Shown here in pieces: positions 47,876 to 59,035 of a stretch of 64,000 bases of DNA. The notes beneath the pieces are model-generated. The model was not told where the DNA came from and made no database searches. It saw only the letters and a list, made by a program, of their open reading frames with translations. The stretch spans positions 62,001 through 126,000 of the forward strand of contig JAMYHX010000031.1 in assembly GCA_025529335.1 (NCBI GenBank), in the 5' to 3' direction. The position numbers were made by a program, and so were the translations under genes. This DNA comes from Rhizopus sp. PT2906. Lineage: Eukaryota; Mucoromycota; Mucoromycetes; Mucorales; Rhizopodaceae. Positions within the stretch are counted from its first letter, which is position 1. Every line of letters starts with the position of its first letter.

Positions 47876-48748
47876 TGGAACATCACCAACAGCCCCATCA
47901 ATGCTCAAAGAGCAAGCAAGTGAAAAAGAATATGACAATATCAAATCAGCAGCTTCTGCCAACCCCATCGTTCTCACGGATAATACAAGACGCCTGATCG
48001 AACAAATCCATAGAGTACATCTTCCACCAAGAGCCATCAAATAGGAATTGATTAAATTCTCTGATATTGATCCCATCATTCACCATGATGCTTAATTCCT
48101 TGACCGTACAGTTACACACTTCTTAGATCTGATGGTTTCTCCAAACAACCCTCTCAGCACGGTTATTTTGGAACGCACAGCAGCAATACATACAGCTATT
48201 TATATCATCAATCAATTATTTTTATCAAATAATGATATTGTGGAGTTAGCTGGTTAGAACGCGAATGTGCTGCTGCTGAAAAGTCCAAATGGGATGGTGC
48301 CCTCTTTAAGGCAGGGCCAACACTACATACACCAAAAAATAGGCTAAAAAATGTAAATACGAATTTATCAAATTGACAATATAAGCTTAGAACAAAGAAA
48401 TAACAACATTTCTTTTTATCTTTTGTTCTTGAAAAGAAACAAGATGGTGACTTTATAAAGTCATGTCTAGCGTGGCATCATACATCCAAAAGTCTTGTTA
48501 ACAACACCATAGGTTGTACCTATTACATTAACCTATTTCCTGATGCATGTAATGTTTCCCTTAAGATAGGTCATAGAGATATGTCAGCTGCGCTGGTGGA
48601 GCTTTCCGGTGGGCCTAATGGCAAGACTTGTACTATCAAAGAAAGCCGGGACATTGAAAATTATACAAAAGATGTTTTTAGTGATACAGATCCCATCTCA
48701 AAAGCCATGTACTGTATCAGATTTTATGATATAGTATATGTTGCATAA
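47876..48748 (+). pseudogene. Decayed member of a dispersed repeat-family gene
   Basis: One frame reads PSMLKEQASEKEYDNI and ends at a stop near 48043; after further stops it continues MVSPNNPLSTVILERTAA and SNNDIVELAG. In another frame LERECAAAEKSKWDGALF follows. From 48440 to 48748 an uninterrupted 102-codon frame reads DGDFIKSCLAWHHTSK, YYINLFPDACNVSLK and ALVELSGGPNGK. Stops and frame changes show decay. Its segment near 48519-48566 is clearly similar to two sites at 58470-58505 and 59125-59163, so it belongs to a multicopy family. Function not recognised. Confidence 0.55.
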
Positions 48749-50241
48749 TTTTACTTTGAACGATTCAACAAACAATAATTCATAGCAAATGTTACGTACT
48801 TTGAGAAGCTCTGTGAATACCATTAGAAACGCTATTACTTCGCTCGTTGTTCCCATTACATCTAGATTATTGAAAAAATACGTTGAGCAAGTTTCTGATC
48901 TCCTTGCATTGGAAAGATTGCGTGATTAATCAAGCATTGAATCTGCAATTCCTCTGGCGCAAACATCCTGTGCTCATATTATATCCTCTACTGGCTATTT
49001 TGAAGACTAGTGCTTATATTACCCTATTACATATTACCCTATTATATGTTACATTATCTTGCTAATTGACAAGTTCAAAGGCACAAGGTGTTTTCAAAAA
49101 GGCGCCATTTGGCACTGGGAGGCACTATATATGAAGACATCGTTACGTATATTTTTCTGTATCCCCTTACCATATATGGATATATATGATCAAGGATGTA
49201 GCCCCCGACAGAATGAAGAGAAATGATTTTTTTTAGAGCCAAAATATTTGAAACTACGACTATATCTTAATTGTCATAGATTGTTTTAGAAACTTTATAA
49301 TTCGATCATCAGATGGTATCACCATGTGTTGGCATCATCATCAAACGCTGTGCTTTAATCACCAAGTTATTCACCCCCCCACAGACTTGGCCCTAGGCTA
49401 TCTATCCGTGCGTATGTGTACAACATGTGCAGTAAGGAAATCATTAGTTTTGTTTTAATTCCAACTAGTACGCATAAGTATCAAACATAATGCTCCTTAA
49501 GTTGTTTGTGATGAAAGCACAAGTAGGAGGGGGCATAGAGAAAGAATGAAACAGAGAGAAAAAGACAAAGAAGGGGGGGGAGGGAAGTTGGAAGTATATA
49601 GAAAGTATTAAATATGAACTTTACATATTTAACCCCCTATTTATGCTGTAGAACCCGCTTTTTTTGTACTTTGTGCCGCGGTTTCTGAATTTATCTATTG
49701 TTTACAAAAAAACCAAAAAATAAAGAAAATAAGGGATGAACTACCCAGAGTTTTAAAGAAGGAGATATAGATGAAACGGACTTGCAGTAAAGGGACAAAT
49801 AAAACTTTTACATTTTTCTTAAAAAGGAAAATTGATTTTTAAGGGTTCAATTAAAAACCAAACAAGGCTTTAAAGTTTATTAAGTGTAAATAAAGAGCAT
49901 TGTGTAAATAAATAAGTATTTTTTATGCGTGTGTAGTCTAAGTAAAAGATAGCATATATATGTATTATATATTATAGAAAAAAAAAGGGAGGAAGGAAAA
50001 GCTTATTATTGTTATATACATTAAATGAATGTTGTTGTTGTTGTTTGTGGTAAATAATAACCAAAGTAATGCCAAAGGTAAGTATGAATTATTATAATAA
50101 GGAAAGAGAGAGAGAGAGAGAGGGTCACTAGTTGTTGTATGTGATGTTCATAAATAGACCACTGTAGTATAATGTTGTTGTTGTTGTTGTTGCTGTGATA
50201 TAGTGTGGTAATAAATAATCATGTTGTAAAAATAGAACAAA
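48749..50241. other. Intergenic, simple repeats
   Basis: No gene seen. Contains ATTACCCT-like short repeats near 49018-49052, a G8 run near 49575, a (GA)n tract at 50103-50122 and GTT repeats at 50025 and 50173, the latter in the 3' flank of the WOPR gene. Confidence 0.45.
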
Positions 50242-51045
50242 TTAAATGCGCAGTTCATGGTAAAGAGCACTCAGCTGTCTATGATCTTCCGACCAAGGTA
50301 GCTTTTCCCAAGCAACATCCTGAGCAGGTAAAGAGCGGATAGGAGGGAAAGGAATTAATTCAGGTTCTTGTAATTCATTTGTATTATTGTTGTTATTGTT
50401 GTTATTGTTGTAATAATATTCTTCATCCGATGACCATGGCGATGAAGTTAAAGAAGGTGAGGCTGATATGATGGAAGAATCAGTTGAGTTTTGCCGAGTT
50501 GGATTATAATATTGCAGACTATGAATAGAAGCTGTATGACCACCACCGATATCTAGCGGATTAATTTCAGGGTACTGCCCTTTGGGGATTTCTAATTTGT
50601 TTAGCAATGGGTCATCTGAGGGTCTCTTTAAGTGTCCAGAGATAATATCAGCTTTTTTGTAGTAGGAAATCAAATGAAGCTTTTGGTTAGATGCAGTGCA
50701 AATAGAGAAACTCTGCTTGATCAATCCATTGGGTTTATACGAAAACACGACTTGCTTCATGCCAGGTATAGCCATCGAAGGTTTACGAGGACGTCTTTTT
50801 GTATCCAATTCACGATAAGTCAAGAAACTACCCAAGACCCGACTGGGTGACCAAGTTCTACCATCTGTCCATCGTCGCATGCCAGCCTCTCTTTCATCCC
50901 AAGCAAAGACAGATCCAGAACGTATCTCTGTACGTTCTTTAGAGGTCAATCGTCTTTTGACCCTTTGAAGTAATCCTTTTCTACAAGCTTCAAAAATGAT
51001 GAGAGCGTCCTGAGGTGTTTTAATATAGCCAGTAAATGATTCCAT
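50242..51045 (-). CDS. WOPR-domain transcription regulator (Gti1/Pac2/Wor1 family)
   Basis: Fungus-specific DNA-binding regulator; relatives control morphological switching, conidiation, gluconate uptake and virulence. Single exon, 267 residues. Both halves of the WOPR fold are present: ESFTGYIKTPQDALIIFEAC with RSGSVFAWDEREAGMRRWTDGRTWSPSR, and KQVVFSYKPNGLIKQSFSI with LHLISYYKKADI. The C-terminal part is Ser-rich with an Asn9 run (YYYNNNN...), then EKLPWSEDHRQLSALYHELR at the end. The start ATG is seven bases downstream of an A-rich leader on the coding strand and begins directly in the domain, as in relatives. Confidence 0.95.
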   Translation of the reverse strand: MESFTGYIKTPQDALIIFEACRKGLLQRVKRRLTSKERTEIRSGSVFAWDEREAGMRRWTDGRTWSPSRVLGSFLTYRELDTKRRPRKPSMAIPGMKQVVFSYKPNGLIKQSFSICTASNQKLHLISYYKKADIISGHLKRPSDDPLLNKLEIPKGQYPEINPLDIGGGHTASIHSLQYYNPTRQNSTDSSIISASPSLTSSPWSSDEEYYYNNNNNNNNNTNELQEPELIPFPPIRSLPAQDVAWEKLPWSEDHRQLSALYHELRI

Positions 51046-51868
51046 TTTTTTTAAAAAAAAAAAAAATAGATAAAAAGATAAATGCTGGTTTTATTTTATT
51101 TTAGAAATTTTTAAGCTTTTTATTTTAAAAAAAGTAATGATTATGTCATATTTTGTGTTTTTGTATTCTAAACAAAAATTAACTCCATTTTTGGATTCAT
51201 GCAAGAAGAAAAAAAAAAAAAAGCTTAAAAAGGAAAACCAAGTTGGAATTAGAGTGTTTGCATTTTTATATCATCACGACATAAAAAAGGAGAATTCAAA
51301 AAGAGGAGAAAAGCGATTGTATATGTTTATAAGGGATATTTGTTGGTAAATATAAACTATAAAAAATGTAATCATTCAAATATGATTGAATGATCGAAGG
51401 TCATAGAAGGTAATAGAATGGCATAGTAGCACATGCAATTAGTTTGTTCTTTTGTACTTAAAAAATGGGAGAAGGGGGGGACGTTTGTTTCTCTCCTGTT
51501 TTGGTACTCGAATAGATTTACATATCGAATATTTTCTATTTTGTATTAACTATCAAGACAAGCATTCCAGCAAACGATAATAAAGTTTTTTTTAATTTAA
51601 GGAAAAAAAATCATTGATATAAAACAGATAACTTTAGTAAATGTTTGTAATCTTAAAGATTTAGTATCTAGATAAAGTTAATATCAATGTCTGTGCTCCC
51701 CTCTTCTTTTTCTCTCTGTCTCTGTCTCTCTTTTTGTGTGTCGATGTCATCATCATCTCGATACATGAACATGTAAAGTCATTTCTGTAATGCAAGGCAT
51801 ATTGGTATAATAAAATGCATTGATTACCGAACTTATGGATCAAGTGATTTTTTTTTCTTTATTGTTAA
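51046..51868. other. Intergenic region
   Basis: AT-rich upstream region of the WOPR gene plus the 3' flank of the following minus-strand gene; A13 and G7 runs. Frame 51137-51349 (+) is Lys/Asn-rich by composition only. Confidence 0.45.
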
Positions 51869-52340
51869 TCACATACCAATATCATCCATCCAATTCATCA
51901 CTTCTTGAAATTCATTGTTGATGTCATCTAGCTTCACTTGATCAATCCAACCATCCAAGAATTCAGGTGGTCTAGTTGCTTGATTCATTCCAACAAACAA
52001 AATAGGAAACTGTGGTTCAAATTGACTCGATGGCAATCTCATTTCATCCTCCTTGCCTGGTAAAAGCACTAATCCAGACACTGGCTTATTCGATACATAC
52101 TTTTGTGCAATCTTCCATGCACTCTCACCACGACTGATCAATAAAGGTGGAAAGAATGAAAGCTCTGATGTGGCTTGATGCAACTCTATTTTGTGTTAAA
52201 AAAGTATTTTCTTTTATCATTTTGTTACCATCGTAACAAGTCTTTAATATCCTCAAAGGTTCCTTTTCTTCTTTTGGTATATCCATAGCAACATCTACTG
52301 AGTGGTAGCCTAGGTGACTAAAACGCGTCTTCCATATCAT
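51869..52340 (-). CDS. Small alpha/beta-hydrolase-like protein
   Basis: Exons 52340-52229 and 52185-51869 on the minus strand join in phase (43-nt intron) to give 142 residues. The pattern SFFPPLLISRGESAWKIAQKYVS, then PVSGLVLLPG and FPILFVGMN, fits strands beta5-beta6 of an alpha/beta-hydrolase fold, with SRGES in the position of a nucleophile elbow. It is much shorter than a complete hydrolase domain (about 250), so either the 5' exon is incomplete or it is a reduced, non-catalytic member. Function unknown. Divergent from the pyruvate carrier gene. Confidence 0.65.
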
Positions 52341-52821
52341 GGACCATTCACTTTTTTATAGTTATAATCTTGTCTTGTTTTTTCATGTATTGTTTTTACT
52401 TTGATGGTGCATCATTTGTCATTCTTAATAAAAGAATCGGTGTTGGTCTTTTGACAGATGCTTTCTCAGATGGACCGAGTGATTTCACTGTTATTTTATG
52501 TCTTTTGAATATTGCTAATAAATATATACTTAGTCTTATCAACTTTTTCTTCTTTAGTTTCTAACCTTTATTTCGTATGAAATGACAAAACATATTGAAA
52601 GTAAAAAAAAAAAAAAAAGAGGGGAAGGGGAAACTGTTGGGGCAGCTCCACACTTGGCTTGAGCATCTTTCACTAAATGACACAGGCCAATTTTAGCCTG
52701 TCTATTGGGCCGGACCTTTCTTTTCCCGAGAGAGCAGTAAAAAAAAAAAAAACATCCCTAAATTTTTTGGGTATTCTATCTGTCTCTCTCTCTTTTCTCC
52801 TCTCCTCATTCTAGAGAAAAC
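52341..52821. other. Bidirectional promoter region
   Basis: 481 nt between the divergent hydrolase-like and pyruvate carrier genes; contains A16 and A14 runs and a CT-rich leader (52780-52806) before the carrier start. A 64-codon frame (+) at 52370-52564 is unsupported. Confidence 0.5.
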
Positions 52822-53356
52822 ATGGCATCCACTTCTTCTGTTGCAACACAATCCCTCTTTCGTCGATTCTGGGACTCACCTGCTGGGCCAAAGACTGTTC
52901 ATTTCTGGGCTCCTGCTATGAAATGGGTATGACATTAAGCCCTATATTTCATTCTCTTTACTCATCGCGCGTGTGTGTATGTGTACCTTTTTTTAGGCTT
53001 TAGTCTTTGCTGGTATTGGTGACTTGCAGCGTCCAGCAGAAAAACTGAGTGTTACTCAAAATGTTTGTAAGATAATCAACAGAAAACTAATGTATGATAA
53101 CTAATACAAATAGTTTAGCCTTGATGTTGACTGGTCTCATTTGGTCACGCTATTCAATGGTTATCATCCCCAAAAATTATTCATTATTTGCTGTCAATCT
53201 ATTCGTATTTGGTACAGGAGCAATGCAAGTGGGTCGTATTCTCAAGTAAGTGTCGAGAATCATTAATGATTTGCTTTAATTGACTTTATATCTAGTTATC
53301 GTATGTCTGATGAATATAAGCAAAAACAAGCCATGTTAGAACAGAAGAATGCATAA
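52822..53356 (+). CDS. Mitochondrial pyruvate carrier subunit (Mpc2/Mpc3-type)
   Basis: Subunit of the inner-membrane heterodimer that imports pyruvate. Exons 52822-52926, 52997-53066, 53119-53245 and 53296-53356 give 120 residues, as expected for MPC proteins. Signatures: FWAPAMKW, FAGIGDLQRPAEKLS, QNVSLMLTGLIWSRYS and VIIPKNYSLFAVNLFVFGTGAMQ. The second donor is GTAAGA at 53067; the nearby GTTTGT at 53063 would put a stop in frame after the acceptor. LIWSRYS and the long N-terminus place it with MPC2 rather than MPC1. Three membrane helices are expected. Confidence 0.94.
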
Positions 53357-53565
53357 TTCGTATTTATTAAAAAAATAAAGAGGGATACTTTCCGTATATA
53401 CATGTTCTTAGTTTCCCTTTTAGATAGAAAGAGAGAAAAAAAAAAGAGAAAGAAAGTGGCCAGCAGTGTGTAAGAGTATTTCACATGTCATAGGCGGTTA
53501 CTTAAATATATTTCCTTTGTCAGCGTCTTCTTTTTCTCTCTCTCTCTCTTTTTATATTCTTCTTT

Positions 53566-55917
53566 ATGACTTTAGAACAGTTTTCTATAGAAACAGCTGA
53601 CGATGGCACTCGACGCTCGATACTTTCTCCAAGTGCCCTAATGAAAGCACCTGCAGAAGGTGTCGAGACTTTGTATGATGTACTTCAATATGCTGCAAGA
53701 TCCTTCAAGGATCGTCACGGTTTTGGTTACCGTAAACTTAAAGACACGATTGTGGAGAAAAAACAAATGACGACAGTAGTAGATGGCAAAGAACAGACAG
53801 TTGAAAAGAGCTGGACCTACTTTCAATTGAGTGGTTATTACCATTACTCTTACCAAGAGGCTGCTGACATCACTCAAACTATTGGCGCCGGTTTACGAAA
53901 ACTTGGCTTAAGTAAAGGTGATAAGGTGCAAATCTCGGCCTCAACAAGGTAATGTCAACTATGAAACACGTTTATTTCTTGATACTGAATTTGTTGCTAG
54001 TTTTGAATGGATGTTTATAGCACATGGTAAATTGTTTTTCTGTTGTTTGATAAAACAACCTTAACATAAACTACATAGGCGCATTCAGCCAAGCTATGAC
54101 GATCGTTACTGCCTATGACACGTTAGGCCCTGAAGGGCTTCAACATTCCATATCTGAATCTGAGGCCTCTATTTGCTTTATAAATAGCGAACAGCTGCCT
54201 ACTCTAAACAAGATTCTATCAGGTTGTCCTACAATCAAATCCATCATTTACAGAGGCAAAGCTGATGAAGACCAGATCAATCAACTTAAACACCATTCAC
54301 AAATAAATCACGTCATCTCTTATGAAGAGCTAGTTCAACTAGGTCAAGATAATCCTGTTGATGTCGTCAAACCTGAATCTCACGAACTATGCTGCATTAT
54401 GTACACGAGTGGAAGTACGGGTAATCCAAAAGGTGTGATGCTGACTCATGGAAATGTAGTTGCTGCTAGTAAGTTTTTATCTTGCTTAACGTACAACAGT
54501 CTTAACCCTACTGTTATCAGTTGCTGGCGTTTGTCGAATGCTGCAGCATCTGTTGGAGGCCAATGATACCATGATGGCTTACCTTCCTCTAGCCCATGTG
54601 TTGGAATTCCTTGTCGAAAATCTCTGCATCTTTTTAGGCGTAACACTTGGTTATGGTTCTATCCGTACGCTCACCGATGTATCTGTCAGAAACTGTAAAG
54701 GCGATCTCCAAGAGTTTGGACCTACAATCATGACGGGTGTGCCTCAGGTATTTGAAACCATTCGAAAGACGGTGCTGTCAAAAGTGGCCGAAAGAGGTCC
54801 TCGTGTACAAAGCATTTTCATGAAGGCAGTCGGATTGAAAAAATACCTGCACGATCATAAATTTAGTACTGCCTTCTTGGATAAGACTATTTTCAAAACA
54901 GTCAAGAAGCAATTGGGTGGACGGCTTCGATATTGTCTCTCGGGTGGTGCTCCTCTTTCGGCGGAAACACAGGAATTTCTATCTCTCAGCGTATGCCCCA
55001 TCTTGGCTGGCTATGGTATGACTGAAAGGTAAGAGAACAAAAAAAGTCCAATAGATTTCTCTTGACTGAACCTATTTTATAGTTGCGGGTAGTGTTTTTG
55101 CTTTATTATAAAGTATTTCTCTTTCTTTACTAATTATCATATAGTATGTGTGCCATTATGGCACCAGAACAATGGGAATTGAAGGAAGTGGGTACACCTG
55201 TTCCTTGCGTAGAAGTTAAACTAGTGGATCAACCTGAGCTTGGCTATCTGTCAACGAATACACCCAGACCACAAGGAGAAATCTGGATCCGTGGTCCTTC
55301 GATCACTGCAGGATATTATAAACGACCCGATCTGACAAAAGAGGCACTAACTGAAGATGGATGGCTAAAGACAGGCGATATTGGTGAATGGACAGAAAGA
55401 GGAACATTGAGTATTATCGATCGCGTAAAGAATTTGGTAAAAACAAGCAATGGTGAATATATCGCTCTTGAAAAGCTCGAGAGTATCTACAAATCATCGC
55501 CTTTAGTTGAAAACTTTTGTGTCTATGCTGATCCTCTATACCCTCGTCCTGTTGGATTAATAGTACCCATTGCTAAAACCTTGGAAGCATCTTTGGCAGA
55601 AAAAGGTATAAAGAACAGTGATTGGGATGCACTTTGCTCTAGTCAAGAAGCGCGTCAACATGTACTACGAGTTATGCAGGAACAGGCCAAAGCAGGCGGT
55701 CTTAAAGGAACAGAGGTTATTAGTGATGTTTGGATATGTAAAGACTTGTGGACAAGTGAAATGGGTTTATTGACTGCAGCACAGAAATTAAAGCGCCAAG
55801 AAATTAACAAAATGTATCAAAAGGAGCTCAAGGATATGTAAGTACTCAAGATATATAACAACAAGGTCTTTTGATATTTAATCCCCTTTTAATTTTAGGT
55901 TATCTGCTCAAAAGTAA
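53566..55917 (+). CDS. Long-chain acyl-CoA synthetase (Faa1/Faa4-type)
   Basis: Activates long-chain fatty acids to acyl-CoA using ATP. Exons 53566-53948, 54001-54026, 54079-54468, 54521-55028, a 6-nt microexon 55083-55088, 55145-55837 and 55899-55917 give 674 residues with all phases consistent. The AMP-binding signature YTSGSTGNPKGVMLTHGN is complete; YLPLAHVLEF, GYGMTE and GWLKTGDIGEW follow, then DRVKNLVKTSNGEYIALEKLES (fatty-acyl-CoA synthetase motif). The microexon TTGCGG turns TES-MCAIM into TESCGMCAIM, matching the family's TE(S/T)C pattern. The last intron replaces an immediate stop by LSAQK. Very short exon 2 (26 nt). Membrane anchoring is not evident, as for yeast Faa1/4. Confidence 0.93.
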
Positions 55918-56152
55918 TCAAGTTTTAATAAAAAGAAAGAGAGATGCTTGTTTCCAATTCATTACTATTTACTATATCTTCTTTTACAACCGTGGAATAG
56001 ATAGAATCTATCTATTGGTGTTTCTTTTTGATGACTCACTAGCGTCCAACAGACACCAAGCGGAGTTACTGCTATTGTCTCTTTTTTACTTGCCCTTTGT
56101 GACGCTTTCACAGCCATTTCCCTTTTTTCTCTTATTAGGCAAAAAAATAGAG

Positions 56153-56650
56153 ATGGATCTTGAAATTAAACCAGCGACGATTGATGATGTCCCTTTGATT
56201 TTACACTTTATTAAATCCTTGGCAGCTTATGAAAAATTATCTCATGAAGTAACAGCAACAGAGGACATCTTACGAGAAACACTCTTTGGCGAGCGTCGGT
56301 ATGCTGAAGTTGTTTTTGCATATGCTCGAAAGACAAAGGATTCCCCTCTTGAGCCTGCTGGAATGGCTCTCTTTTTCCATAATTTCTCAACCTTCACTGG
56401 AAGACCAGGGATTTATCTCGAAGACTTGTTTGTTCATACGGAATTTAGAGGTTCTGGTATCGGCAAGAGCCTTTTGATATACCTCGCTGCTCTTGCAAAG
56501 GAGAGAAGCAATCCTCGATTTGAATGGGTGTGCCTTGACTGGAACGAATCTTCTTTGAAATTCTATAACTCATTAGGTGCTAAGCAACTCAAAGAATGGA
56601 TCATTCATCGTGTAGAAGGAAAGAGCCTTGATGATCTTGCTGCTTTATAA
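56153..56650 (+). CDS. GNAT N-acetyltransferase, diamine/SSAT-like
   Basis: Single exon, 165 residues, close in length to spermidine/spermine N1-acetyltransferase (about 170). Acetyl-CoA binding motif A is clear: IYLEDLFVHTEFRGSGIGKSLLIYLA (R-G-x-G-x-G/A core), followed by CLDWNESSLKFYNSLGAK, the motif B Asn and Tyr typical of SSAT/thialysine acetyltransferases. The N-terminus (EIKPATIDDVPLILHFIKSLAAYEKL) is also family-like. An open frame extends upstream to 55871 across the acyl-CoA synthetase 3' end; the ATG at 56153 was chosen because the domain starts there. Substrate (polyamine, thialysine or other amine) not determined. Confidence 0.9.
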   Translation: MDLEIKPATIDDVPLILHFIKSLAAYEKLSHEVTATEDILRETLFGERRYAEVVFAYARKTKDSPLEPAGMALFFHNFSTFTGRPGIYLEDLFVHTEFRGSGIGKSLLIYLAALAKERSNPRFEWVCLDWNESSLKFYNSLGAKQLKEWIIHRVEGKSLDDLAAL

Positions 56651-57794
56651 AATGGTGTATTACTGATGAAATTAGAATAAATTATTAATTGATCGTGTGT
56701 ACACGGTATACTACATCATCCCCTCGTAACATTTGTTGAGATTCACAAGCACAAGTTAAAAAGTCATTATAGAAGGAGACAAGGGAGATTATTGACTCGG
56801 ACTATGTACTATTTCAGTAATATGTAAGGAGCTAAAGGTGTATCAATTGATCATGAGTATGTGCGCTATGTCCCTAAATTGTGTCTAGGGAGAAAGGATA
56901 AATTAAATTATATTTCTGTGGACTACGTATACAGGTTTAGTCTAATGACATTCCTTATTCAAAAGTCTACAAAACCTTTTACTTATAGATGATCCCCTAC
57001 ATCTGAACAACTGCTCCTCAACCGGTTTTCCTTTTTCTTGCTATCGACAGAAACTAAAAAGTCTTCATTTTAGCAATTGACACAATTAGATTATAAAGTT
57101 TAGGTTCATTAAGCCCCGCCTTTTCGGAATTCTATGCCATACGGATTACACATGCTTACTTTAATTAAACAAGCTTTGCATATTTAAAGGATACACAGCA
57201 TTGGATTAAAGGAGTAAAAGAGGAGTGAGCTTACCAGTGCATGTGCTTACACTTTTGTATGTGCTTTTTATTTATTTATTTATTTCGAAAAGGAGAGGCT
57301 AATAAACAAGTTTCTGAAACGTTAAGCTCACAAGTATGATTGGATTAAGGAGATCTCTATAGAATTTTTTACCGGATATCAAACTTGTTCTTAGAACAAA
57401 ATCCTTCCTCATTTGGTTTTAATCCACATACTTGCTTCCTGCTCTGTCAATGTACTCAAGTTTAAAAGTATCAAAAAAAACTATTCTTGAATGTTGTGAT
57501 CCTAATTAAGTTTACTTTAACAAGGAGTGTGTTTCAACCTTTAGTCAAATACTCTCTGTACACATGAATGGCTCACTTTTAGCATTATAGTTGAGCAGTA
57601 AATAGTGTAATAGTAAATTGCATATGACATGATTCAAACGGCACTGAAAATCATTGATTTATCTTAAAGTTGATAGTGGGTTTGAACAAATGGGCATACG
57701 CATGATATATGAAGGATGATGACATATCTTCGTTTGTCGCAAAGACTAGCAATCATAATATTCTACAAAGTGATATTCAGATTAGATCACATTG
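56651..57794. other. Intergenic, no supported gene
   Basis: AT-rich with a TTTA repeat near 57270. No frame with recognisable content until the relic at 57795. Confidence 0.45.
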
Positions 57795-58160
57795 TCAATA
57801 TCCTATGAATTTACCTTGGAGCTTATCAAATTTTCCACCGTCTCTTCCATGTTCGCATAGGTTTCGAGCAACGTTGGTAGTTTCAATGATCGAAGCTTGT
57901 AAACCTGATAAGGTATCTTCAAACACCATGATGTACAGCTCAAGCTCAGAGCCGTGAAAAAATAACCCAAAGGTCTTGAACTCCTTTTGATGCTTGCTAT
58001 TCATTATTCTTGCGTGTAATTGCCGTTTCAAAGTCTCTGCTATTCTTGCTCTATCGTTTTCAAGTAATGTGTTACACGTGCCACCAATACGTTTCACTTC
58101 TCCACAACCTACTTCGTTATTATTGAAATATATGACAAAGTCAAGACGAACTTTTTTTGC
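57795..58160 (-). pseudogene. Fragment of a multicopy gene with a D-X13-ExK core
   Basis: Minus-strand frame with no intact start: RLDFVIYFNNNEVGCGEVKR, then LLENDRARIAETLKRQL, EFKTFGLFFHGSELELYIMVFED. The spacing Asp-X13-Glu-X-Lys with flanking hydrophobic strands resembles the core of PD-(D/E)XK nuclease folds, and the following helix and strands are compatible. It ends at a stop near 57795 without a known C-terminal domain. Neighbouring relics at 58385-59290 suggest one larger decayed locus. Family not identified. Confidence 0.45.
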
Positions 58161-58384
58161 CTTGAAGTGATGTCAATCTTAAAAGATGATTTCTGATGTA
58201 CACTACACGCACGAGGAAATCCATGAGAGGGTTAATTTTACAAGCACTACCTGTGATGTCGTCAGCAAGCCTTTTCACTGTACAGCGTCACGCTAAGCTC
58301 GTACAAAACAGACATCTTTTCATTATCTTTCAAGATTAATTCAAGAGTAATTGTGATAAATTCGTGTATTTTATATTAAAGGAG

Positions 58385-58505
58385 ATTACATTGGACAGTC
58401 TTATATTAGACTTTGGTAGTGTGAAGTTGTATAGTGACAATATAGGTAGCGCCCCAAGGAAGCACCCGTAGCATTAGCCTATTTTCTGGTGCATGTAGTG
58501 TTCAC
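58385..58505 (+). repeat. Diverged repeat copy A
   Basis: About 120 nt aligned with copy B at 59036-59165: shared segments include GACTTTGG, TGTGAAGTTGTATAG and a 35-nt near-identical end (GCATTAGCCTATTTTCTGGTG and following). Only the final part also matches 48519-48566. A frame reading SISLFSGACSVHLK is common to copies A and B, suggesting protein-coding origin. Confidence 0.7.
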
Positions 58506-58525
58506 CTAAAAAAACAGACGCGCTT

Positions 58526-58858
58526 TTAACAGATGCAAAATGCAAGAATGCAATAATAGGAAGAAAGAAGTAGGCAATTTGTTTTTTGTGTTTGGTAAAG
58601 GAAAAAGTTAAAGGATACATATTTGGAGTAGGACACCTTGAAAACTTCATTAAGCATTGTCATCTGTAAACAACTTAATGAAGTTTTCAGTTGCTGGTTT
58701 GTCATAATTATAGATGAACGACACTTTAAGAGCAGTTGCTTTTGTAGCTTGCTGCAGCCATTGCAAACCATTTTTTTAAAGGAAAAAAGGTAAACATTAC
58801 GCACACGCGAAAATACACCAGAAGTTATACCAATAATACGCGCGCCACCTCTATCCAT
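58526..58858 (-). pseudogene. Relic open frame of the multicopy locus
   Basis: A 110-codon minus-strand frame reads DRGGARIIGITSGVFSRVRN, then CNGCSKLQKQLLLKCRSS and TNQQLKTSLSCLQMTMLNEV. It looks protein-derived (even use of residues, CxxC pair) but ends in low-complexity sequence with no domain. It lies between repeat copies A and B. Includes a perfect 15-bp inverted repeat, 58640-58654 with 58674-58688, around a 19-nt loop. Confidence 0.4.
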
Positions 58859-59035
58859 TACCTATGATGCTTTCAACAAAACTTTTCATCGTCTTGGTTT
58901 TTTTTTCTTTTCAAGAAGAAGAGAGAGATAAAAAGAAATGTTATTTATTTATGCTAGTTTTATATTGTCAGCTCTATCAAAAAAGAATCAAGATCATTCA
59001 CGTGTGTAATAATGATGAATTCACATTTTATATCA

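Noticed and set aside
52370..52564. 64-codon frame in the hydrolase/pyruvate-carrier promoter
   Set aside because: Hydrophobic by AT-rich composition only; no splice or homology support.
55081..55144. Reading the acyl-CoA synthetase gap as one 116-nt intron
   Set aside because: Possible by frame, but nearly all introns here are 50-60 nt, and two perfectly formed introns fit around TTGCGG and restore the family motif.
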